A stretch of DNA of 64,000 nucleotides from DASQFI01 sp035633215 (GTDB lineage: Bacteria; Acidobacteriota; Vicinamibacteria; Vicinamibacterales; SCN-69-37). Where the stretch lies: positions 15,102 to 79,101 of the forward strand of contig DASQFI010000047.1 in assembly GCA_035633215.1 (NCBI GenBank), written 5' to 3'. The notes beneath the pieces are model-generated. The model was not told the origin of the DNA. It saw only the letters and a list, made by a program, of their open reading frames with translations, and did not search any database. Numbering within the stretch: the first letter of the stretch is position 1; every line of letters begins with the position of its first letter. Shown here piece by piece: positions 42,382 through 50,233 of this stretch. The position numbers were made by a program, and so were the translations under genes.

Positions 42382-45300
42382 CTACCAGTTGATGCGGAAC
42401 GACAACTGGCCCAGGCGGCCGCCCGGGTCGAAGTTGTTGTCCGGATCGCTGTAGCCGCTGCCGACCTGGAAGATGTCGTCGTTGTCGCCCGGATCGGCCA
42501 CTGGGTTGAAGTTGATGTTGTCGAAGAGATTCAGGACGTCGATGCGCAGCTCGAAATTCGCGGAACCACGGAGCGGGAACCGCTTCGTGAGCCCGATGTC
42601 GAACCGGGTGAAGAACGGCGCGCGGATCAGGAGCGTCCGCGGCGCGCAGTCACCGGCCCTGAGCTGAATGCAGCCCTCGCTGCTGGCCGGTGCGATGTAG
42701 CGGCCCTCGGGGACGCCGAGATCCGAGTAGCCGGTCGGTGTGGTCGTGCTGGTTTCGAACGCCCGGCGCGTGTTCAGGATCACGTCTTCAGGGAGCATCG
42801 TCACGAGCTTCCGGCCAGGGTTATCTGGATTCGGGTCGTCGATAATCCGGAAGGAGTACAGGTCCTGCAGGTCCTTGGCGGTCATGCCGACGAGGCGGAC
42901 GTTGCCGAAGTCGAGCGTTCTCGCCTGAATTCGGGCCGCCCCGGTGAAATCCCAGTTGCCGAGGATCCCGTTGAGGATGGGATGCATGTCGGTGCCAAAC
43001 CGATATCCGCGGCCCACCGGGATCGACCAATTCCACTGCATCTTGATTGCGTGGCGGACGTTGTCCTCCGGAATCATGACGCGTCCGAAGTGGAGCCCTT
43101 GGAACGACGACGACCCCTCAACGGCGTACTGGTAGTTCGCGTTGACCGAGAGACCGCGGGACAGCCGCCTCCGCACTTCGACCTGCAACGCATGGTAGTC
43201 GCTGAAGGCGCCGCTGTCGGTCACGTTGACGTTGGCCACGGCCGGGTTCACGACGAAGAAGTTTGCGGCATATCCGGCGGCGATGGCGTTATTCCGGCGG
43301 CCGTTATTGCCGTCCAGGTCCGCGGCCGAGTTCCCCGGGGCCGGGTTCGTCCGCACCAGATCGTTCGTGAAATCCGTGTTGCTCCAGTTGGTGCTGTTAT
43401 AGGCCAACGGGTCGTTGAAGTTCGTCCGGCCGCTGATGTACGCGAGATAGATCGGCAGCGGACGGGTGCCGCTGTTGTCGCCAAAATATGCGAACGATCC
43501 TACGCGACCGGTAATCCCGGAAGCATTGTTCGCCGCCAGGTTCGCCATCGCGAGCTTGAACTCGTTCAGAAACCCGTTCTCGATGAGGTTCCGCTCGTTG
43601 TAGTTGATCGTCGCCCACTGGTTGACGCCTCGGGTGCCGACGTAGCGCACCTCGACCGCCATGTTCCGGCTCAGGGCGCGCTGTAGGCCGACGGTCCAGG
43701 TGCGCGCCGAAGCGATCTCGATGTCCGGATGGAACAAGCTGAGGCTGTCGAGCCGCTGGGGGCGGGCGGGGATGGGATACGTCGCCGTTTCCGGGAACGG
43801 CGCCTGGAACAGGCGGCCAGTTTCGCTGAGCAGGACGGGTGCCGGCAACAGTGCGCCAGCGGCCACCGTCTGCGAATTACGGGTCAGCGTCAGCGTGCTG
43901 CCGGGAAGCGGGCCGTACAGGCCCGTGAACACTCCGAACCCCTGCCGCTCGTACGCGATGGAGTAGCCGCCGCGAATGGTCGCCTGCTCGGGATCGCCCA
44001 GGATCTTGCGCAGGAAGCCGGATTCGACCTGCGGCCGCCACGCGACGCCGATCGACGGCGAGACGTTGTTCCAATCCGTGTTGTAGCCGCGTGTGCCGCT
44101 CGTGAACTGCACGAACTCCGGAACCGCCTTGCCGCCGCTCGCGCCCGGCTGGAAGAAGTTGCAGGACGTGAACGTCCCACCGTCTCCGAGACCAGAGACG
44201 CCGCAGGCATCGACCAGCGTCGTGGCCGACATGACGTCGTGGGTCGGTGAGAACGGCGTCTGCACGTCCCATCGCAACCCGCCGGTAATCGTGACCGTCG
44301 GCGTCATCTGCCACGAGTCCTGGAGGAAGACGTGGTAGTTGTTCAGCTTGCCCGCCCGACGGCGTCTGCCAAGGAGCTCGTACTGCTCCGTGTTCTCATT
44401 CAGGGTGGCTATCCCGCCGACCGACGCGACACGGCCCGTCAGCAGACCGTACAGAGCCCGCGCGTCCGTGAGCTGGCCGCCCGAGGCGCCGGGGAAGTTG
44501 CCCGAGGCCGCCGTGAACATCGAGCGGGCCGGGTCGTTGTCGTTGTCGAATCCCAGCTGGAGCGCGGTCACCTGCTGTTGCGAGTCGTCCCACGCGCGCC
44601 CGAGGAAGGCGCCGCCGCCGAACGTCAGCGTGTGTTTTCCCTTCTGCCAGTTCAGCGTCTCATCGAAGGTGTACTGGTACGCGCTGCGTCCGGACAGCGT
44701 ATTCCGCGTGTGCCAGTTCGTCAGGGCGATGTCGCTGGCCAGGTCGACGGCGTAGCCGTTCTGGTCAGTGAACGAGTCCGGTCCTCCGCCGAGCGTCTGC
44801 CCGAAGAAGATCCGTTCGCCGCGCGTGATGCCGACGCGAAGCTCGCTGACGAGGTCAGCGGAGACAGTCGAACGAAGGGCAATGGATCGTTGCGGCCGCC
44901 GCGCGACCGTGTGCCCGAAGTTGGGCGTATCAGGGAAGCGCTGATCGAAGCCGTTCAACTGATCGGGGTCGCGGTCCTGCCACAGCTTGTTGAACGTGCC
45001 GCTGAGCCGGTTGCTGGCGTTGATGTTGAAGTCGATGCGGATCGCCGGCTGGTGCTCGGTCTGCATCGCCGGGCTCAGCCACGAATACTCCTGGAGCAGC
45101 GGGTCGGTCTGCGCGGCCAGTGTGCCCGACTTGCGAGTCGCGTCCTGGATCCTGGTCAGAAGGCTCATCGCGAGCGGATCGGGGGTCGAAATCTGGTTGT
45201 TTCGCCGTGCCAGATCGAGCACGTTGACGGTCTGGACGCCGGCCGAGGTGGTATAGCGGAAATCTCCTAACAGGGCATTCGGGTGCAGCACGTCCCGATC

Positions 45301-46269
45301 GCGCGACGCGTTGTTCGGAAGGCGCAGCTCTTCGTGATGCACGAAGAAGAACGCCTTGCCGCGCCCGTCCCAGACCTTCGGGAGGACGATCGGCCCGCCA
45401 ACGCGGGCGCCGTACTGATTGAGCTGGACGTCGTTCTTCCCGAGTCCGTCCCGCTTGTTGAACCAGTAATTGGTGTTCATCCAGGTGTCACGGTAGTACT
45501 CGTAGACGCTCCCGGTGAACCGGTTCGTGCCCTGGCGCGTGACGAAGTTGATCGACGTCGCGCCGCTGCCGCCGACCTCGACGCCGCCGACCGCCGTCGT
45601 GACGGTGACCGCCTCAATCGCATCCTGGCGCGGCCGCACGGGCGCGAAGAAGCCGTCCGTCGACTTGTTGAACGTGTCCTGGTTGCTGACGCCGTCCAGC
45701 ATGATGTTCAGGAACGACTCCGGCAACCCGTTGATCGTGGCCTGGCCGCGCGCGACGCCTTCCTGATTCACGCCCACGAGAAACGTCACGCCGCCCATCA
45801 GCAAGTCGCGGGTGGGAGACGGGATCTGGGCGATCTGGTCGACGTTGAGCGTTGACGCCACCGTCGCCGTGCGCGTGTTGATGAGCGCCGCACTCGCGCC
45901 CGTGACCGTCACCGTCTCCGAGACGCCGCCCACCGTGAGCGCGGCGTTGATCGTCGTCGGAATGCCGGACTGCACGCGCACGTCAGTGATGATGGAGGTC
46001 TTGAACCCCTGCAGGGACACGGTCACGGTGTACACACCGGCCGAGAGAGACGGAACGTTGAACGCGCCCGAGCTGTTCGTCATGGCCTCGAACGTCGTCC
46101 CAGTGGCGTTGCTCTTGACGACCACGCTGGCCCCGGGAATGACGCCGCCGGCAGAGTCCTGCACAACACCAGTGATCGCGGACGAAGCACCGCCTTGCCC
46201 GTAAGCAGGAAGGGCAATCGGGAGAAGGAGAGCGAGAAACAACACTACGCGCGTAACGCCGTGGCTCAT
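42382..46269 (-). CDS. Oar-like TonB-dependent receptor with carboxypeptidase-regulatory N-terminus
   Basis: A 1295-aa outer-membrane protein. Signal: VVLFLALLLPIALPAYGQ. A carboxypeptidase-regulatory-like domain follows (ITGVVQDSAGGVIPGASVVV, SGAFNVPSLSAGVYTVTVSL), then a plug-like region (VDQIAQIPSPTRDLLMGGV, GSGATSINFVTRQGTNRFTG) and a large barrel ending with GRLGQLSFRINW, whose terminal Trp fits barrel insertion. This is the SusC/Oar-like class expanded in Acidobacteria and myxobacteria, used for uptake of large organic ligands or adhesion. No SusD partner is adjacent, and the substrate is unknown. It diverges from the receiver-HPt gene and ends at a clear terminator. Confidence 0.92.
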   Translation of the reverse strand: MSHGVTRVVLFLALLLPIALPAYGQGGASSAITGVVQDSAGGVIPGASVVVKSNATGTTFEAMTNSSGAFNVPSLSAGVYTVTVSLQGFKTSIITDVRVQSGIPTTINAALTVGGVSETVTVTGASAALINTRTATVASTLNVDQIAQIPSPTRDLLMGGVTFLVGVNQEGVARGQATINGLPESFLNIMLDGVSNQDTFNKSTDGFFAPVRPRQDAIEAVTVTTAVGGVEVGGSGATSINFVTRQGTNRFTGSVYEYYRDTWMNTNYWFNKRDGLGKNDVQLNQYGARVGGPIVLPKVWDGRGKAFFFVHHEELRLPNNASRDRDVLHPNALLGDFRYTTSAGVQTVNVLDLARRNNQISTPDPLAMSLLTRIQDATRKSGTLAAQTDPLLQEYSWLSPAMQTEHQPAIRIDFNINASNRLSGTFNKLWQDRDPDQLNGFDQRFPDTPNFGHTVARRPQRSIALRSTVSADLVSELRVGITRGERIFFGQTLGGGPDSFTDQNGYAVDLASDIALTNWHTRNTLSGRSAYQYTFDETLNWQKGKHTLTFGGGAFLGRAWDDSQQQVTALQLGFDNDNDPARSMFTAASGNFPGASGGQLTDARALYGLLTGRVASVGGIATLNENTEQYELLGRRRRAGKLNNYHVFLQDSWQMTPTVTITGGLRWDVQTPFSPTHDVMSATTLVDACGVSGLGDGGTFTSCNFFQPGASGGKAVPEFVQFTSGTRGYNTDWNNVSPSIGVAWRPQVESGFLRKILGDPEQATIRGGYSIAYERQGFGVFTGLYGPLPGSTLTLTRNSQTVAAGALLPAPVLLSETGRLFQAPFPETATYPIPARPQRLDSLSLFHPDIEIASARTWTVGLQRALSRNMAVEVRYVGTRGVNQWATINYNERNLIENGFLNEFKLAMANLAANNASGITGRVGSFAYFGDNSGTRPLPIYLAYISGRTNFNDPLAYNSTNWSNTDFTNDLVRTNPAPGNSAADLDGNNGRRNNAIAAGYAANFFVVNPAVANVNVTDSGAFSDYHALQVEVRRRLSRGLSVNANYQYAVEGSSSFQGLHFGRVMIPEDNVRHAIKMQWNWSIPVGRGYRFGTDMHPILNGILGNWDFTGAARIQARTLDFGNVRLVGMTAKDLQDLYSFRIIDDPNPDNPGRKLVTMLPEDVILNTRRAFETSTTTPTGYSDLGVPEGRYIAPASSEGCIQLRAGDCAPRTLLIRAPFFTRFDIGLTKRFPLRGSANFELRIDVLNLFDNINFNPVADPGDNDDIFQVGSGYSDPDNNFDPGGRLGQLSFRINW

Positions 46270-46382
46270 GTAGTCCTCCGATCAACGGTCAGAGAGACCT
46301 TGATCAGTGATTACTGCGTGGGGGGACGGCCTAATCTACGACGTCCCGGAAGGGGCGTCAATTGCGTGGGCCATCCAGTTAT

Positions 46383-46411
46383 TTGAAGTGGCATGTTGTT
46401 GGGGGTATTCT
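46383..46411 (+). promoter_or_regulatory. putative sigma-70 promoter of the receiver-HPt / receiver-GGDEF pair
   Basis: TTGAAG (46383-46388) and TATTCT (46406-46411) are separated by 17 bp. A start near 46418 gives a leader of about 20 nt to the GTG at 46437, and argues against the in-frame TTG at 46362 as the start. Confidence 0.5.
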
Positions 46412-46436
46412 GCGTCCCGGCACCCGCCATCCACTT

Positions 46437-47213
46437 GTGACCCAGTCCCAGGGGAGAGCCGCTCCGCTTCGCATCCTGGTCGCCGACGATAGCCGCGTCA
46501 ATCGCCACCATGCCACGGGACTGCTGACCCCGCGCGGGCACGACGTGGTGGCGGTCGAAACCGGACAACAGGCCGTCGCCGCCGCCCGCAACGGCCGCTT
46601 CGACGTGATTCTCATGGACGTCGAGATGCCGGACATGGACGGGCTTCAGGCGGCCGTCGAAATCCGGCAGGCCGAACAGGGCACCAGCCGGCGCGTGCCG
46701 ATCGTCGCGGTGACCTCGCGCGACATGGCGAGCGACCTCGAAGCCTGCCGCGCCGCCGGCATGGACGCGCTCCTCGTCAAGCCGCTCGAGGTCTCGGCCC
46801 TCCTGCCGCTCATCGATCAACTGGTAGGCGCTTCGGCGGCCGTGTCGTCGCCCGTCGCCCCCGTGGAGCCCGCCTTCGACAGCGAGGAGTTCCTGGCGCG
46901 CCTCGGCGGTGATGAAGCGCTGGCCGTGGAAATGATCGAGATCTTCGCGGCCGAGTCGGCTGGCATGCTCAGCACGCTCCGTGCCGCGGTCGATGCCAAC
47001 GACGCCAACGCGGTACAGCGAGCGGCGCACAACCTCAAAGGCTCGGTCAGCGTGTTCGGCGGCCGGCCGGCCACGCGCGCCGCGCTGTCGCTCGAAGGCA
47101 TGGGCCGCGACGGAAGCCTGGCCAGCGGGCGCGCCGCCATGGCCACGCTCGAAGGCGAAGTGCACCGGCTCAACCGTGCGCTGCAGTCGTATCTCAAGGA
47201 TCGCGCTTCGTGA
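46437..47213 (+). CDS. response regulator with C-terminal HPt domain
   Basis: About 258 aa. The receiver (LRILVADDSRVNR, DVILMDVEMPDMDG with phospho-Asp near 61, IVAVTSR, LLVKPLEV) has all catalytic residues. The C-terminal HPt helix bundle carries AAHNLKGSVSVFGG with the phospho-His near 197. Such proteins shuttle phosphate in multistep relays and have no DNA-binding output. The GTG at 46437 is chosen from the promoter position. No Shine-Dalgarno is obvious, so the start is uncertain by up to 25 residues. It overlaps the GGDEF regulator by 4 bp (GTGA), and the hybrid kinase at 52995 is the obvious phosphodonor. Confidence 0.88.
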   Translation: MTQSQGRAAPLRILVADDSRVNRHHATGLLTPRGHDVVAVETGQQAVAAARNGRFDVILMDVEMPDMDGLQAAVEIRQAEQGTSRRVPIVAVTSRDMASDLEACRAAGMDALLVKPLEVSALLPLIDQLVGASAAVSSPVAPVEPAFDSEEFLARLGGDEALAVEMIEIFAAESAGMLSTLRAAVDANDANAVQRAAHNLKGSVSVFGGRPATRAALSLEGMGRDGSLASGRAAMATLEGEVHRLNRALQSYLKDRAS

Positions 47214-48142
47214 AGATTCTGATTGCCGACGACGACCGCGTGTCGCGCCGGCTTCTCGAAGCGGTTCTCGTCAAACTCGGACACCAGGTCATCGTCGTGA
47301 CAGAAGGGGCGAGCGCGCTTTCGGCGTTGCTCGAGGCCGACGCGCCCCGCCTCGCCATTCTGGATTGGCAGATGCCGGATCTCGATGGCCTGGCGGTCTG
47401 CCGCGCCGTGCGGGCGCAGGCGCCGGAGTACGCGTACATCCTTCTGCTCACGTCGATGCATCGCCAGGAGGACCGGACGCTCGCGTACGAAGCCGGCGTC
47501 GACGACTTCCTGAACAAGCCGCTCGATGTCTCCGACCTCCGATCGCGGCTGCGGGTCGGCGAACGCGTGCTCGATCTCCAGGCCAAGCTGCTTCAGGCGC
47601 AGGCCGTGCTGCGCCATCAGGCGACCCACGACCACCTGACCGGACTCTGGAACCGGCGGATGATTCTCGACACGCTGGCTCGCGCGCTTGAGACGGCGAT
47701 CGAAGAACAGCAGCCCATTGCGGTCGCCCTGGCCGACATCGATCACTTCAAACAGATCAACGACAAGCACGGCCATGCGGCTGGCGACGCCGTCCTTCGA
47801 GAAACCGCCGACCGTATGCGTGCCGTGCTTCGCGCCCAGGACGCGATCGGACGCTATGGTGGGGAAGAGTTTCTTCTCGTACTACCTGACTGCGACCCAG
47901 GGGCGGCCGTGAGCGTCCTGGAGCGCGCCAGGATGGGGGTCGTCGGGCGGCCCGTGGACGCCGGCCACGTCTCGCTCGAGGTCAGCGTCAGCGCTGGCGT
48001 CGCGTGGGCGTCGGCGAGGGTCGAGTCGTCCGCGCTCGTTCAGGCGGCCGACGAGGCGCTCTACCGAGCCAAGGCCGGCGGCCGGAACCGCGTGGAGGGG
48101 CAGCCGGTCCACCCGTCCAGTCCCGGAAACCACTTGACGTGA
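47210..48142 (+). CDS. response regulator - GGDEF diguanylate cyclase
   Basis: A 310-aa protein with a complete receiver (ILIADDDRVSRR, AILDWQMPDLDG, LLLTSM, FLNKPLDV), a helical linker and a GGDEF domain. The active site is RYGGEEF (about residues 215-221). The product-inhibition I-site RAQD lies five residues before it, so it is probably an active, feedback-controlled producer of cyclic di-GMP, switched by phosphorylation. DHDHLTGLWNRR-like and DIDHFKQINDKHGHAAGD segments are intact. The GTG start overlaps the receiver-HPt stop. It converges with the TonB receptor of the YfiR-kinase operon and ends within a long hairpin. Confidence 0.94.
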   Translation: MKILIADDDRVSRRLLEAVLVKLGHQVIVVTEGASALSALLEADAPRLAILDWQMPDLDGLAVCRAVRAQAPEYAYILLLTSMHRQEDRTLAYEAGVDDFLNKPLDVSDLRSRLRVGERVLDLQAKLLQAQAVLRHQATHDHLTGLWNRRMILDTLARALETAIEEQQPIAVALADIDHFKQINDKHGHAAGDAVLRETADRMRAVLRAQDAIGRYGGEEFLLVLPDCDPGAAVSVLERARMGVVGRPVDAGHVSLEVSVSAGVAWASARVESSALVQAADEALYRAKAGGRNRVEGQPVHPSSPGNHLT

Positions 48143-48201
48143 CGTGGTCGCCTGCGGCGACGCTCGTGAAAAGCGCCCGATTACCACGTCAAGTCAAGTG
48201 G
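48130..48201. terminator. long inverted repeat between convergent genes (bidirectional terminator candidate)
   Basis: Arms 48130-48148 and 48183-48201 match at 18 of 19 positions, with a 34-nt spacer that contains its own GTCGCC-TGC-GGCGAC hairpin. The diguanylate cyclase stop (48140-48142) lies in the left arm, and the minus-strand TonB gene ends at 48209. No T-run follows on either strand. Confidence 0.6.
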
Positions 48202-48208
48202 TCTCCGT

Positions 48209-50233
48209 CTACTTGACGCCGAAGGTCCACTCGAGTCCGATACGAACCGTTCGGCCGTCCTGCTGCAGCATGTCCTGGCGATGCTCCTCGGATCCCGGGT
48301 CGAAGTAGGTCTGATCGAAAAGGTTGCGGAACGTCGCCGCGAGCCTGAGGCCGTGCCGCAATGGCACGGTCAGACTCAGATTGGTGAGGGCGACGGTCCC
48401 CACCTGGTCGCCCGCGAGCGTTCGCCGGCTGCTCATGACTTGCACGTCCACCGACGCCGTGGATCGCGCCGGGCCGGGCGCGCTGAACTGCACCTTCCCG
48501 ACGTGCCTGGGCGAGTTGGTCAATCGCTCGCCGGTATCGAGATCCTCCGCGCGCTGCAGGACGTAGCTCGCAAGCGACTGGATGCCGGACGGCAGCCGCA
48601 CTTCGGCTTCGAGCTCGACGCCGGCGGCGCGGACGCGTCCACGGTTCACGAACGTCAGATCCGATTCGGCGTCTCCGCTGACCACGCTGATCAGTTTCCG
48701 GACCCGGTTGAAGTACACCGACGCGGACGTGCGGACCGATCGGCCCGCGTACCGCTCCCAGATGACCTCGTGCGTGTCGATGGTCTCCGGATCGAGGTCG
48801 GCCAGCCGCTCGCCGAACGCGGAGTAGTACAGCTCGTACGCGTTCGGCGCGCGGAACGCGTTGCCGTAGAGGTACTTGAATGCCTGCGTCTGGGACGAGG
48901 TGAAGATCACGGCGATGCGCGGCGCGATCTTCGAGAACCCGCCATAGCCGTCGAAGCGGACGCCGCCGTTGACGATGAGGCGGTCGGCGAGCTTGAACTC
49001 GTCCTGGAAATACGCGGCGCCGACGTGCGACGACCGGGCGATCAAGAAATTCGGGAACACTTCGTCCTCGAACGTCACGCCCTGGTCTTGCCGGACGTTG
49101 GCGCGCAGCTCGGCGCCGGCCGTGATGGTGTGCCGCGCCGTGACCGTGTGGGTGATGCGCGCCTCGGTCCCGATCCAGACACCCGTCGCGTAGTCGTCGG
49201 ACATGAAGACCGGGGGCGTGTCCTCCCACCCTTCGGTCGGATACCGGCCCTCGTAGTGATAGCGATCGACCGCTGAGCGCAGGAACACGCGCGTCTGACC
49301 GACCGTCCGGTCGTACTGCGCATCGACGTAGGCATGCTCGTCCAGGGTGCGGAAGCGGCTATCGCCAAACACGGTGTCGAACGCCGCGGTGGGGACGCCT
49401 TTGTCCCGGCTGCCGATCGCGCCGGTGATCGTGAGGGACTTGAAGGTCATCCGCCCGAACAACTGGCCGACCTCCTCGTCGTCGAGGCCGCGCGCGAAGC
49501 CGTCGCTCGTTGCCGGCGAGTCGAATTCGGGGAAGTACAGGTCCGAACCCGATGCGCCCGCGTACGCGCCGGCCACGGCGAAATCGAGGCCATTCGAGAG
49601 CTGCCGGCCGAAGGCGAGCCTCACTGATCGCGTTCCGAGCGAGCCGCCGTCGACGGCGGCGGTGAGGCCCTTCATGGCGGCGCCCGTCTTGGTGATGATG
49701 TTCACGACGCCGAAGAACGCGCTCGTGCCATAGAGCGACGAGGCCGGTCCGCGGATGATCTCCACGCGCGCGAACGTGGACGGATCGAGGCCGAACTCGC
49801 TCCCAAGTGTCGCCTGCTCGTAGATGTTGTCGTTCATGCGGTGCCCATCCACGAGGAAGAGCACGCGCGTGTTGTAGTCGCCCGGCAGCGCGAAGCCGCG
49901 GACGCCGATGTAGCTGTAGTTGCGATCGTACGTGACGTAGAAGCCGCGCACGCTGCGGAGGATGTCGGCGAGCGTGCGATAGCCGTGCCGCGCGATCTCC
50001 TCGGCGGTGACGATCGTCACCGATGCCGGTGCCTCGGTGACCGGCTGCGTCCGCTTGGACGCGCCGAACACGGGCTCCACCTCCAGACGCATCAGGTCCT
50101 CGAGGCTCATCTGCGTGAGGCTCTGGGGTTTGGCGGGTTCCTGCGCGGCGATCGCGGGACGAACCTCCACCGCGGCGAACGACAATGCCGCGACGACGAC
50201 ACGGCCCGCGCGACGAAGAATCAGGGGGTGCAT
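48209..50233 (-). CDS. TonB-dependent receptor linked to a YfiR-type signalling operon
   Basis: A 674-aa outer-membrane receptor. Signal: VVVAALSFAAVEVRPAIAAQ. A short pre-plug segment (LTQMSLEDLMRLEVEPVFGA) is typical of receptors encoded beside sensor kinases. The plug has APASVTIVTAEEIARHGYRT, RVLFLVDGHRMNDN and FARVEIIRGPASSLYGTSA; the barrel ends RTVRIGLEWTFGVK. The start at 50233 overlaps the kinase stop by 13 bp, which makes it the third gene of the yfiR-like/kinase/receptor operon. It may import a ligand or act as the outer-membrane sensor that relieves the YfiR-like protein (inference). Confidence 0.93.
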   Translation of the reverse strand: MHPLILRRAGRVVVAALSFAAVEVRPAIAAQEPAKPQSLTQMSLEDLMRLEVEPVFGASKRTQPVTEAPASVTIVTAEEIARHGYRTLADILRSVRGFYVTYDRNYSYIGVRGFALPGDYNTRVLFLVDGHRMNDNIYEQATLGSEFGLDPSTFARVEIIRGPASSLYGTSAFFGVVNIITKTGAAMKGLTAAVDGGSLGTRSVRLAFGRQLSNGLDFAVAGAYAGASGSDLYFPEFDSPATSDGFARGLDDEEVGQLFGRMTFKSLTITGAIGSRDKGVPTAAFDTVFGDSRFRTLDEHAYVDAQYDRTVGQTRVFLRSAVDRYHYEGRYPTEGWEDTPPVFMSDDYATGVWIGTEARITHTVTARHTITAGAELRANVRQDQGVTFEDEVFPNFLIARSSHVGAAYFQDEFKLADRLIVNGGVRFDGYGGFSKIAPRIAVIFTSSQTQAFKYLYGNAFRAPNAYELYYSAFGERLADLDPETIDTHEVIWERYAGRSVRTSASVYFNRVRKLISVVSGDAESDLTFVNRGRVRAAGVELEAEVRLPSGIQSLASYVLQRAEDLDTGERLTNSPRHVGKVQFSAPGPARSTASVDVQVMSSRRTLAGDQVGTVALTNLSLTVPLRHGLRLAATFRNLFDQTYFDPGSEEHRQDMLQQDGRTVRIGLEWTFGVK

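Noticed and set aside
46362..46436. TTG start for the receiver-HPt gene
   Set aside because: The putative promoter at 46383-46411 lies downstream of it, so the TTG would not be in the mRNA.
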